A stretch of 64,000 nt of DNA from the NCBI GenBank assembly GCA_963575745.1, contig CAUYUJ010021148.1:411032-475031 (forward strand). The letters run 5' to 3'. Under the pieces are notes generated by a model. The model had not been told where the DNA came from and did no database searches. It was given only the letters and a program-made list of their open reading frames with translations. Made by a program: the position numbers and the translations under genes. The stretch's first letter is position 1; each line of letters starts with the position of its first letter. The DNA is from Prorocentrum cordatum. Its lineage: Eukaryota > Sar > Dinophyceae > Prorocentrales > Prorocentraceae. Positions 43,218 through 52,963 of the stretch are shown here, piece after piece.

Positions 43218-44205
43218 TAAGTCGGGCGTGTCCCTCTACAGGGGGACTATTTAAAAATAGTCAAAAAATGGTCGAATGTTTGGACTGTGTTTGGATATGT
43301 GTTGAGTACTGTAGTGGCCTCCGGCCAGTGCCGCCGATCTGGGACGCTACCGCTGCTGATGGGAATGGATGACCATGACCGTGCATGTTGAAGGTACAGC
43401 CCTCGTCCGGGACTTTATCATAAGATGAACGTGTGGAAATCGGTTGCGAAATTTTCTTGGATCTTCGAAAATGACGCTCTCGCGTGAGTCACCATTAAAA
43501 CCATGACATGCTGAAATAGCTGTAGCACACCATCTTTGGGGGGCGCTCTTGCTGCATGGCGCTGGGAATGGCGTCCCCCCCTTTCCCTTCCCTCTGCAGA
43601 GCAACCCCTCATCCCTCATCCTGCTCCTGAGCACTGAGTGGCGGTGAGAATGGCTGACCCCCTCTCCCCCTGCAGAGCAAACCCCATTCCCGTTGCCGAG
43701 CACTGAATGGCGTCGGGAATGGCGTCCCCCCCCCCGCCCCCTGCAGAGCGAACCCCCCCCGTTCCCGAGCACTGAATGGCGTCGGAAACGGCGTCCACTC
43801 CCCCTTACCCCCTCCCACCTTGCAGAGCGAAACACCCCCCGTTCCCGAGCACTGAATGGCGTCGGGAATGGCGTCCCATCCCCCCCGCCCCCTTGCAGGG
43901 CGAGATTGCACGCCCCGCTCCCGTGCACTGAATGGCGTCGGGAATGGCGTCCGCCCCCCTCTTACAAAGCGACCCCCCCCCCCGGCTCCCGAGCACTGAA
44001 TGGCGTCGGGAATGGCGTCCCCCCCCCTTGCAGAGCGAACCCCCCCCCGCACCCGAGCACGGAATGGCGCCCCCCCCTTGCAGAGCGAAGCTTGGGCGAG
44101 CTCAAGTCCACGCTCTCAGAAATTCACACGCAGGATCGGCGGATGTTATATTTAATTCGCCCAAATCCGCTCGTAGGAGCTGTAGGAGGGCATTCCCAGT
44201 CTAAA
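43218..44205. mobile_element. MITE-like element E, copy 8, expanded by a minisatellite
   Basis: The left end TAAGTCGGGCGTGTCCCTCT is intact. The right end CTGTAGGAGGGCATTCCCAG is recognisable. Flanks TGGGCGCGCACGCC and TGGGCGCGTACGCC form a 14 bp direct repeat. The unoccupied form of the site is at 63462. The interior holds the minisatellite at 43564-44095, making the copy near 1 kb. Confidence 0.65.
43564..44095 (+). repeat. ~70-78 bp minisatellite, about 8 copies
   Basis: Each unit has GAGCACTGAATGGCGTCGGG, then AATGGCGTCC, a poly-C run of variable length and CAGAGCGAA. Poly-C length explains most of the unit-length variation. Confidence 0.9.
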
Positions 44206-44246
44206 GCTGGGCGCGTACGCCTTTTGTGGCATGGCTCCCTTCGGGG

Positions 44247-44396
44247 GTGGACAGACCTCCTACCCTGACACGTCGATTAAGGAATTTGCCATTTTCGGTT
44301 CGCGAGAGGGCGTCGCGGCCGTCATTTTTGCAGGTCCAGGTCCGTCGGTTTCGGTCCCAGGCCGTTTTCACTAAGGGGAGGTTTACTAAAGGGATG
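44247..44396. repeat. repeat H, copy 2
   Basis: GGACAGACCTCCTACCCTGA through GGAGGTTTACTAAAGGGA matches 25513-25664. No element I follows here. Confidence 0.7.
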
Positions 44397-44894
44397 TTGG
44401 TCCACTGCCGATCCCTGGAAGAGGCGCCGTCAGCCGTTTCGGCTCGGGCGGGGGCCAGGAGTGGCGGCGAGCGTCTGCGCGGGCCGCCTGCGGCAGCGGG
44501 GCGGGTCACCGGGCGGGTCCCGCCGGGTGGCGTGCCGGAGCGGCATAAGCACACCTCGGAGGCGACGATAGGGGCGAATAGCCCAGGGGGAGTAATACAC
44601 GCATTCGCTTGGGAGCCTGGACGAAGGCATAGGCCATCGCCGCCCCTCGATACATCAGGGCTGGACCTGAACAGTGTTTTTGGCGATTTCGTGGGCCGTT
44701 TTCGTTTCGACTTCGTTTTGCGGTAAGGGCGGATTCGAGACAAAAGCGAGGAACAACGAAAACAAAGCGTAAACGAAAAACAACGTTTAGGTTCAGCCTT
44801 GCGATACATGTGTGGATCTCCCCTGGGCTGTTCGCCCTCGTCGTCGCCCTCGAATACGGAGGTCACCGCTGGGGCCGTCAATGGGGATAGGGAG

Positions 44895-45046
44895 GTTGAT
44901 GTACCGCTATACCACTATCCTTGCCTAGTTTTTACCCTTTTGGGCTTCATGGGAGGCCCTCGTCCCCACTGCTGGATTCGCCTCGAGCTTCTGGTCAGAA
45001 CGCACCTCAGGAGAGGTCTGGAGAGTAGCGGTATCGGTACCTTTTG
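44895..45046. mobile_element. MITE-like element N, copy 2
   Basis: GTACCGCTATACCACTATC at the left, GCTGGATTCGCCTCGAGC inside and AGCGGTATCGGTACCTTTT at the right match 6681-6830. Foldback B starts 12 bp later. Confidence 0.6.
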
Positions 45047-45057
45047 ATTTCCCTACT

Positions 45058-45294
45058 AGGCCTCCCAGATGGGGTCCGAGCAGATGGGGTCGAAGAATCG
45101 CACCGTAATGTTGGTGCATCTCCGATGAGGCTTGATGTGGAGCCTGCATTCTCCACGCCGACGGCACCGATGATCGCAAACGTCGCCGATGCATCGACAA
45201 TGCATCGTCGATTTACCGGCGATGCATCGGCGATGCATTACCGATGCGGCGCGATCCTCCGACTCCATCTATTTAGACCCCATCTAGGAGGCCT
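45058..45294. mobile_element. foldback element B, copy 3
   Basis: The ends AGGCCTCCCAGATGGGGTC and GACCCCATCTAGGAGGCCT pair. The core contains CGGCGATGCATCGGCGATGC. Confidence 0.8.
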
Positions 45295-45595
45295 CAAGGA
45301 AGTGGATGTCAAGGTGGGATTTTGCTTGGTTAACCCAGCTAAATCCTCTACAAGTGCCCTAAGTGTTTCAGGGGGCACAGATCTGGTCTAAGTGGGTGGA
45401 GCCCACTTCGCGGAGTTATCACATCTCCCTAAATTTCTTAGCACACCTTTAGCCTACTTAGAAGCTAGGTTAGGCCTTAAATAACCAACCCTAGCATCCA
45501 CTTTCAAATCCCTTATCTCCTTAGGAATTCCCACGATCATCCAAGCACTGTCTCGGAGCTTCGCGCGGATTTCTCTGATCGGCGCTGCACCTCAC

Positions 45596-45767
45596 GACCG
45601 GCGAACGTATCCATATCCACGCCCTCGCGGTCTGGATTCCGCGGATACGCGGTCGCACGGATACGTTCGGCGCGGGTCATCCCCGAAAAAACGCCCCACA
45701 TCCGCGGGGTAGCGACCCAGGGGCCCAGCCCGCAAGGCCGCGGATACGGATATGGCTTTCGCCCTCG
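45596..45767. mobile_element. repeat C, copy 1 (inside A)
   Basis: GACCGGCGAACGTATCC and GGATACGTTCGGCGCGGGTC form an inverted repeat (45596-45678). The rest carries CCGCGGATACGGATATGG. It matches the split copy at 23131. Confidence 0.65.
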
Positions 45768-45845
45768 AGGACCCTTGGCGGCGCCTCCAGCGCCGCGCCA
45801 GGGAGGGTGGTTCGGGGCTCAGGAGACGGGGGTCAATGCAAACCG

Positions 45846-45961
45846 GGGTCAGTCAGGGCGCCGGATCTTGCAGGATCTTGCAGAGCCAGGGTCGCATCGA
45901 CCTGGACTTGGGCGCAGGATCCTGCAGGATCTTGCAGGATCCTGCAAGGCCTGACTGACCC
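45846..45961. mobile_element. foldback element D (inside A)
   Basis: GGGTCAGTCAGG and CCTGACTGACCC are exact inverted ends. The interior is GGATCTTGCA/TGCAGGATC repeats, themselves self-complementary. Confidence 0.8.
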
Positions 45962-46183
45962 AGGCTCGGACCGACCCGGGTCAGCAGATCCCCGAGGGGT
46001 CCAGCACCGATCCAAGATCTCCCCGCGGAGTTGCGAGACAAATCGTGTTTTTGCCGCTTCTTTGCGCATCCAGATGAGCGGGGCCGACGTGGCGCCCGGC
46101 CGGGAGTTCTGGATGTCGGGGGGGGCAACAATATATCCAGTCCTCGTCGTGTCGCGTCGGCGGGATTCCTGACGTTTTCGCCA

Positions 46184-46275
46184 GCACTTGAGATCCTTGC
46201 GTCGAATGCTTTCGCAGCGAACGATGTTACCTCATTCCGGGCCCCGGGGCCCTCATGGATCGATCTAGTTTGCAT
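46184..46275. repeat. repeat Q, copy 2
   Basis: It matches 39076-39180 (ACTTGAGATCCTTGCG, then CGGGCCCCGGGGCCCTCATGG). Confidence 0.5.
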
Positions 46276-47257
46276 AATGTTGCAGAGAGATTAGGTCCAG
46301 AGATCCAGTTGAGTGTTGTTTGAGATGTTGGGTTCTTGTTCGCGACGTCAGATTTCAAGGGCTCCCAACCGTTTTCTAGCCTCGGGGTGCTTTCCAGCAG
46401 CTGAGCCTCGCCGAGAGCGTTCCAGGGGCACCCAGATCGTCCCGAACGCCCGCCAGGGGCCCGAGATCCACGCGACGCAAAAGATCGCGGCGGTCAGTTG
46501 TTGGACGTTGTTCGTCCTCTGGAGGCCGTTCCCCAGCCGCGGAACCGCCAGAGCGACTTGGGCTGAAAACTACCAAAATACAGACGTCCAAGGAGAAGCT
46601 ACACCGATGTTGGTCTCAGGTGTATGCGTTGTCTTGGCCCAGAGTGCCCCCTGTGTTTGTGCTGTCCTGGCCAAGGGCTCCCAGGATCGGGCGTACACAC
46701 CGATCCTGGTCATTTAGCTGGCATCCGCCCAGGATTGTCGCCGCTGGGTGCAGCAAGGACCCAGACTTTGAAAGTCCAGGGTGCGCTGGGGATTGGCGTT
46801 CCTTCAAAACCACCGAAAGTCTCCACTTCTGAAAGGGAGTGCGGCCGCTTTGGAGAGAAAACTTGTCCCTAGCGACACCTGAACTTTCTAAAACCCAGAC
46901 CTCCGGCAGATTGAAAACACCAAGGCGGAGTTTTTCTGTTCGCCACTCTCAGCCCGATGGGAGACTTTCTATTACTCGGTATGAAGGGCGGGTCCCAGGC
47001 TGGAAGGGCTCGGGAATACTCACGCGACAAGGAAAGCAAGCGAGGCTCTTGTGCGTAGCTTGTTTTTATCTTGCCTCCGTGCAGCCTCCAGAGACTTCCG
47101 GGTACCCAGAGGATTTATGTTTGCAATAGTTTCGCGTCTGTCTCGGTCCCTTGGGGCCGCGTTTGGGCCAGAGGGCCGGGCAAAGAAATTGACCCGCGCC
47201 CGGGACGAAACAAAATGTCCAAGAGAAGGGGTCTGGAATTTATCAACAAAGAAACAT
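46276..47257. other. non-coding interval upstream of the V-ATPase exon
   Basis: The segment 46390-46450 is an inverted match to 42780-42840 (shared core CTGGAACGCTCTCGGC). The first exon of the V-ATPase gene was looked for here and not found. No other gene was recognised. Confidence 0.35.
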
Positions 47258-47419
47258 ACGCCATGAACATGAATGTTTGGCGCTCCGCGCGGATTTCTTG
47301 GATCTGCGCTGGGCCCCCTGCCGTCGCCTCCAGCGCCAGCCCTGGCGCGCAAGGAAGGGGGGCCCAGCGCGGATCCAAGACATCCGCGCGGAGCGCCAAA
47401 AGTTTATATTCATGGCGTT
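47258..47419. mobile_element. foldback element A, copy 8, just upstream of the V-ATPase exon
   Basis: This is the best preserved copy. CGCTCCGCGCGGATTTCTTG pairs with AAGACATCCGCGCGGAGCGC, and the outer parts ACGCCATGAA and TTCATGGCGT also pair. It ends about 40 bp before the V-ATPase acceptor, with only a T-rich tract between. Confidence 0.85.
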
Positions 47420-47459
47420 CTGGTTTTTTTCCTTGTTTTAAGGGGGCCCACGCTGTGAG

Positions 47460-48694
47460 TCGCGACGCCGGAGGTCCGGGAGGAAAGCAAGGGGGAGGAG
47501 GCCAAGAAAGAGAAGGAATCCTTGCTGGCGGACCTGAAAAGCAGCCGGGCCTTGACAGACGCGTGCAGGATAGGCAGCAGGCCAGCGCCCTGGCAGTTCG
47601 ACGTCCCAGATGGGGACAGCTCGTTGAAGCACGGGTCGTTTGACGATCTCAACATGCTCGCAGACAATCTGCCCAAGTACGATTCGCAGGTGGACAGCAT
47701 CGTTCACCGCTTGGAGCGACAGATCATCGAGCTCAACAGCGCGCACCCAGAGGGAAAGTCCCCGGCCCAGATCCAGTTCAAGGTCAAGAGCCAGCGGCAA
47801 GAAAAGGGGGTGCTCGATTACATCAGCAATTGGAAATGGGACGAGGCCAAGTATCCAACGAAGCGTTTGATGACCGACACCTGTCAATCGTTGATGACCG
47901 CCGTCAACAGGCTGGACGATGAGGCCCGAAGCATGACGAACAAATACAATGAGTTGAAGACGCAGAAAGCCAACATTGACAGGAAAGAGGGCGCGCTGCT
48001 CACTGGCGCAGACCTCATCGATGTGTTGACACCCAAGGTGGTGAAAATGGGTGCAGGCACGAGTGCGGACAACGATTTCATCTACTCAGAGTACCTCACC
48101 ACCGTAACCGTCATCCTGACCAAGGGGGCCGAAGTGGAGTTCCTCAAGACGTACGAGACCCTAACCGACTCTGTGGTACCCAAGTCGGCCAAGCGGTTTG
48201 ATCACGACAGTCTGAAAGATAAGGACGGCAACACCATTTGGAGAGTCGTCTTGTTCAAAGATTGCGCGGAGCCGTTCAAGAAGGCTTGCCGCGAGCGCCG
48301 CTACATCACCCGAGACTTCGAGTACAGCGAAGACGCGTACAACAATCGGGAGGCCGCGCGTAAGGAACTCGAGGGCAAGATTAGGAGAGAATACGACTTG
48401 ATCATGAGTCTCTACCAGGCTGCGTGGTCGGACGTGATGGTCGCGTGGATTCACATCAAGGCCATGCGCGTGTTCGCGGAGAGCGCCCTGTGGTCGGGGC
48501 TGCCTCCCAAGTTCGCGGCGTTTATCGTCAGCCCTTTGCCAGGTAAGGGCGACGCGGTGCGCAAGGTGCTTGCCAACAAGCTGGGGAAGCTCGGTGGTGG
48601 AACTGGCCCTGGCAGCAAAGCCGATCTGGATGAGGGGGAGGAGAACTACCCATACGTATCGCTGTCGTTCGCTCCCTTCACCGTCCCGCGGTAG
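47460..48694 (+). CDS. ATP6V1C: V-type H+-ATPase V1 subunit C, large 3' exon
   Basis: Subunit C (yeast Vma5) is a peripheral-stalk protein of the V1 sector. It bridges the stator and holds V1 on the membrane VO sector of the proton pump of vacuoles and endosomes. The frame from 47462 runs to TAG at 48692 (about 410 codons). Family hallmarks appear in order: WQFDVPDGDSSLKHGSFDDL, DYISNWKWDEAKYP, LLTGADLIDVL, SEYLTTVTVI, VVPKSAKRF, RDFEYSEDA, VAWIHIKAMRVFAESALW with SGLPPKF, and the closing YPYVSLSFAPF. The known C-terminus has the same YPYV ending. Only the first residues are missing, so a small first exon must lie upstream. TTTTTTTCCTTGTTTT and then TGAG at 47456-47459 give a plausible acceptor. 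No frameshift is seen. Confidence 0.93.
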
Positions 48695-48804
48695 ACAGAC
48701 CCCGTGGCAGCACATGCAGCGGCCCTGGGGGAGGAAGGAATCCGTCACGTAGGCCCGGAGCCAGCCGGAGTGAGCATCCTCGTGCCCTATGTCTTCATCC
48801 CCTA

Positions 48805-49195
48805 TCCCTTCCCTCCTCCTCCTCCTCCTCCTCCTTATCGATCCTCCTCCTCCTGCTCGATATTCCTGCGCCTCCTCCTCCAGGGCCTCCTCCTCCTCGA
48901 TCCTCGATCCTCCTCCTCCCCCTCCTCCTCCTCCTCCTCCTCCTCCTCCTCCTCCTCCTCAATCCTCCTCAATCCTCCTCGATCCTCCTCATCCTCCTTC
49001 TAGATCCTCCTCCTCCTCGATTTTCCTGCGCCTCCTCCTCCTCGGCCTCCTCCTCCTCCTCGATCCTCCTCCTCCTCCTCCCCCTCCTCCTCCTCAATCC
49101 TCCTCGATCCTCCTCCTTCTCATCCTCCTTCCCGATCCTCCTCCTCCTCCTCCTCCTTCTCCTCCTCCTCCTTCTCCTCCTCCTTCTCTTCCTCC
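48805..49195 (+). repeat. (CTC)n tract with GATC punctuation
   Basis: About 390 bp of CTC/CCT repeat with regular TCGATCCTCC and CAATCCTCC words, about 110 bp after the V-ATPase stop. Confidence 0.95.
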
Positions 49196-49899
49196 TGCCT
49201 CCCCCCCTTCGCTAGGCTTCTCACCGGTAGGGCTTGGCGCCTCAGTACGTGTCCCGCGGCGTGCACCAAGGGGTGGGTTGCGAGAGGCGGCCTAATGAGA
49301 AGCTTGGATGCAACTTCTGGGAGATTACATGCAGAATCGGCTTCTACCCCTTGGCGAAGGGGGCCCAACCTGGCCCAATCCTGCTTCATTCCGCTTAGTC
49401 GTGTTGAAGCACGCTGAAGCCCGCTCAATCTTGGGCCTAATCCAGCGCAGGGTCGGACGGGGCTAGGACGAGGATAAACAGAGCGTTCGGGAACGCTCTC
49501 AGGGCGCTCCGAAACGCTCTGAGAAAGCCGCGGTGCCCGAGACGTCTTCCTGAGCCGCCGGATCTCAGAGAGACTTGGTTAATCCTCGCCCGAGTTTGTC
49601 ATCGTCTTGGCTTCGTCTTACAGGGTAATCCGTTTTCGGGAGTTTTGGGCGAAGGCTAGTCTTCGGATTTGCATGATAATCCTGGTTTTGGGGAGTTTTT
49701 GGGCGTCTTCGTCTTCGGAAGTCTTTGGGGAGTTTTATACAGGACAATCCTGGCTTCGTCTTTGACGAAGGCTCCGGGAGTTGCCTCCTCGGAGAAGCCA
49801 CCCCGCCTCCCAGAGGCCCTTCCGGCCCTGTGCCCTCGGGGAGAGGTGCCCCGGGGAGGGGTGGCCCTGTCGAGCCGGAGGCCGCCCCGCTCGACCTGC
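49196..49899. other. non-coding interval with ~65 bp direct repeats
   Basis: GGTAATCCGTTTTCGGGAGT, GATAATCCTGGTTTTGGGGA and GACAATCCTGGCTTCG (about 49624, 49675 and 49744) mark three decayed copies of one unit. No gene was recognised. Confidence 0.45.
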
Positions 49900-50205
49900 A
49901 CCCCGCCTGCCCCCCCTTTTATCCCCCTCCCTCACTCCCCCCTGCTCCTCGCCCTCCCTCCATGCCCCCCCCCCGCCTCCCTCCCTCCATCCCGCCCTCC
50001 TCATCGTCCTCCTCCCACACCCTCCCTCCCTCCCTCCCCTCCCTCCCTCCCCCTTCCTCGTCTTCATCATCCTCCTCATCGTCCTCCTGATTCCCCTCCA
50101 TCCTCGCCTCCGTCCTCCGCCTCCTCCTCCTCCTCCATCTCCCTCTCCTCCCTTCCTCTCCCTCCCTCCCCATCCTCTCCCTCCTCCTCCTCCTCGCTCG
50201 CTCGG
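49900..50205 (+). repeat. (CCTCC)n pyrimidine tract
   Basis: About 300 bp of CCCTCC/CTCCTC, nearly pure pyrimidine. Confidence 0.9.
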
Positions 50206-50804
50206 TAAGGCAGTGGAGAAGGGGCCGAAAAGACACGCGGCGAGACGCTGTCTGCAAGCATGCAGACGCAGGGGCACGGCCCTGCGGGCAGGCAGGGCCG
50301 GGCCCTGTCTGCAAGCACGCTGTCTGCGGGGAGGCAGGGCGGGGCCCTCGGCCCCCAAACCACGCACAGAGCGCAGGGCCGGTTTACCCGACAGTCCTCG
50401 TGTGAGAGGCACGGTTACGCTGAAATTGATGACAGTGGCCCACGGGATGAAGACGACAAGCGCCCACGCACGGAGGTCTCACTCGCGCAAGAGGCCAGCA
50501 CCGGCCGGGAAGAGATCGCACGTGGGGAGCAGTAAAGAGCAGATTCAAGAAGACGAGAGAGTTCAAGTGGGTAATTATGCCTTAGCAGCGGCGGCACGCC
50601 ATTCCCCCCTATGGATGGTGCCCGGCAGAATATTGTGGAGGCGCCGCGCCCCACAACGGCCCTTCCGGGGCCTGGCATCAACAAGGCCCCGAAGAGCAGG
50701 ACACCGAACCGCACAACACCGAGTGGGTTATGTTTGACATCTGCACCGACTTGACACCTGGTCAACCTCGACAAGTTGAACTCCCTGCTGCTCAGTGGGA
50801 AGAG
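50206..50804. other. interval with a weak possible coding frame
   Basis: A plus frame ending at 50535 contains a hydrophilic stretch (HGYAEIDDSGPRDEDDKRP), and another plus frame runs to about 50737. Neither shows a known motif or clear splice sites. GGCAGGCAGGGC words recur between 50250 and 50350. Confidence 0.25.
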
Positions 50805-50975
50805 CGAGAGAGAGAGAGAGAGAGAGAGAACGCGAACGAGAACGCTGCGCGTCGGCGACCGAGCCTCGACTCGCCCGCTGGCGCGCCGAGGGTGGTGCGA
50901 GAAAGAGAGAGAGAGAGAGAGAGAGCGAGAAAGAGAGAAAGAGAGAACGAGAAGAGAGAGAGGGAGAGCATTTCA
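50805..50975 (+). repeat. (GA)n tracts flanking a ~65 bp spacer
   Basis: GAGAGAGA blocks at 50805-50830 and 50900-50965 flank GC-rich sequence. It lies directly next to the retroelement fragment on the minus strand. Confidence 0.85.
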
Positions 50976-50984
50976 GGCAGCATC

Positions 50985-51339
50985 CAGCTGCACGGTCGAT
51001 TGGGTTCGCGGGGTTGGGGGACGGGGTGCCCCATGATGCGAGGAGGCCGTACTTCCAAGATTGAAGTGCAAACGAGACCATGGATGTGAGCACTTTGCTA
51101 GCAAACCCCAATTGCGCATAGTCCGCGGGGGCGAAGGTGGGGAGCCCCCAAAGATGCCCAGGGGAACAAGGAGGGCGTGGAGCACGAGGACCGTCTGGGG
51201 AGGGGAGATGGCGAGACCCATTCCACACGTCGAAGGGGGCCTCCCCCACGATGGCGAGCGCGCAGCTATCTGCAACGCTCTGGAGCCACATATCGGTCGT
51301 CGCCTGGGCGTTGAGATCGCCGTGGGTCGCGTTAGTCAT
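50985..51339 (-). pseudogene. fragment of a dinoflagellate retroelement methyltransferase-like domain
   Basis: The minus frame reads GDLNAQATTDMWLQSVADSC, ALAIVGEAPFDVWNGSRHL, PRAPRPPCSPGHLWGLP and KVLTSMVSFALQSW. From memory, dinoflagellate retroelement proteins carry a domain with the order DL...W, VGGPPCETWSxAR, GPRPLR..xxWGL, then a Leu/Phe-rich helix; the PPC resembles the active loop of C5 cytosine methyltransferases. Here PPC reads APF, so the cysteine is lost. The fragment ends at a GA microsatellite and no adjoining retroelement domain was found. It could instead be one exon of a larger relic. Confidence 0.45.
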
Positions 51340-52064
51340 GAGCAGTGTCAGTACTGAGAACAGCGACCTGGTAGGGCGCCCGTCGAATTACGTCTTCGAC
51401 GTGACGCTGGAAAAAGAGCGGCCGCGGAACATCTCCTCACAAGAAAGGGGCCCAGCTCCAAGCTACCCCCCGCTCCTTTGGAAAGGGGGAGGGGGGTCTA
51501 GCACCACCCCTCGCCCCTTTTTTGTTGTTATATTTGAGCAGAAGGGGGCCCTAGCTAATGGGGGGAGGGGGCCTGGAAGCCCCCCCTCTTCCCTTCTTCC
51601 CCGGAGATGAAGGTCAGCCCGGCCCCCCCTTTTCAAAAGGGGGTGGGTTTCGGAATCTAGGGTTTCGGAACCGAACCTCCCGTTCGCAACTGGGATGACC
51701 CTGCCAAAGGGGGCGCGGGGAGCGCTTCGAAGCTACCCCCTTTTCCCCTTGTTATGGGGCCGACGGTTCGCCCGGGCGCCCCTTGCCCAGGGGGAGGGGC
51801 TTCGGAAGCGACCCCCCTTTTCGAAGCTAGTTTTCCCAAGGCAATGAGAGTTGGAAGGAGGGCGGGGTTGTCGGAGAGTAGTTTTCGGCGTGTTTCTATT
51901 TGCCGGCGCCCTGTTAGTTTTCTGCGCCCCTTTGGTTTTCGGCGCCCCTTAAACTTTCAACGCCCTTCTTGGCGTTGGCGCACGTCTGGTGTTTGGTGCA
52001 CGTTTGGTATTCGGCGCCCCGTTTTTTTGTTTTCGGGGCCATTTGAGGACGGGGGATTGTGGAG
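51340..52064. other. degenerate GAAGCTACCCCC and GTTTTCGGCGCCCC repeats
   Basis: From 51460 to 51830, C-runs with AAGCTACCCCC recur. From 51880 to 52040, GTTTTCGGCGCCCC-like words recur at 14-35 bp. No gene was recognised. Confidence 0.45.
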
Positions 52065-52885
52065 TATGCGGTCCTCCCCCTCCTCTTCCTCCTCCCTCTG
52101 CGCCTCCTCATCCTCCTCCTCCCCCTCTCCTCCTCCTCCTCCTCCTCCTCCTCCTCCTCCTTCTCCGCCTTCAGCCTCCCTTTGCCGTCCTCCCTCCCCA
52201 CCCGCCTTCATCCTCCCTTCCGTTCTCCCACAGCGGCAAGGAAAAAACAAAGAAAACCCAAGGAAAAAAACAAAACACAAGAAATCAAATGTTGGGAGCC
52301 GAAAAAAAAAACCTAAGGAACAACCGAAACAACACAAACACACAAAACAAACAACTATTCAACTATTCCATCATGCATTCGGGAGGAGGGGGGAGGGGGC
52401 GGTGGGGGGAAAAAAACAAGAAAATTTAAGGAACAACAAACAAAACAAAGGTTGGGAGCCGAACAACAGCCAAAAACCGAAGGAACAACCAAACAACAAC
52501 AACAAAAGAACAACTATTCCAGCATGCATTCGGGAGGAGGGGGGAGGGGGCGGTGGGGTTGGAGGAGGCGTATGAAACTTTCTGCGTTTTGTTGTGAGGG
52601 GTGATTCCTTAGGTGTTTGGCAGTTTTTGTTCGGCTCCCAACCTTTGATGTCTTTGGTTTGTGTGGTTGTTCCTTGTACTTTCTTGGTTTCTCCTTGCCG
52701 CTAGGGGGGAAGGGAGGAGGGAGTGGGGGGGGGGGAAGAGGACGGAGCACGGAGAGCGAGGACGGAGAGGGAGGAGGAGGAGGAGGAGGAGGAGGAGGAC
52801 GACGACGACCACGAGCAGGACAAGGAGGAGGAGGAGGAGGAGGAGGTGGAAGAGGAGGAGGAGGCGGAGGAAGAGGAGGGGGCAG
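52065..52885. mobile_element. 820 bp foldback (element X)
   Basis: The left arm holds a (CTC)n tract (52070-52160), then GCGGCAAGGAAAAAAC and GTTGGGAGCCGAA. The right arm holds TTCGGCTCCCAAC, TTTCTCCTTGCCGC and then (GAG)n (52768-52885). Inside, a ~145 bp direct repeat containing CATGCATTCGGGAGGAGGGG occurs at about 52373 and 52523. The coding block at 52964 begins 80 bp beyond the right end. Confidence 0.75.
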
Positions 52886-52963
52886 CTAACGCGAGCTAGC
52901 ACACTGCGCCCCGACCGAAGCTCAAGCAGTTTGCGGCGCCACCCCCCGCTCTTTTCCCCAGCA

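Larger units (their letters stand above)
45551..46042. mobile_element. foldback element A, copy 7, split by two insertions
   Basis: The left arm CTTCGCGCGGATTTCTCTGA (45560), loop CTTGGCGGCGCCTCCAGCGC (45773) and right arm CCGATCCAAGATCTCCCCGC (46008) are in the right order. Repeat C lies between left arm and loop, and repeat D between loop and right arm. An ordinary copy is about 140 bp; this one spans about 490 bp. Confidence 0.75.
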
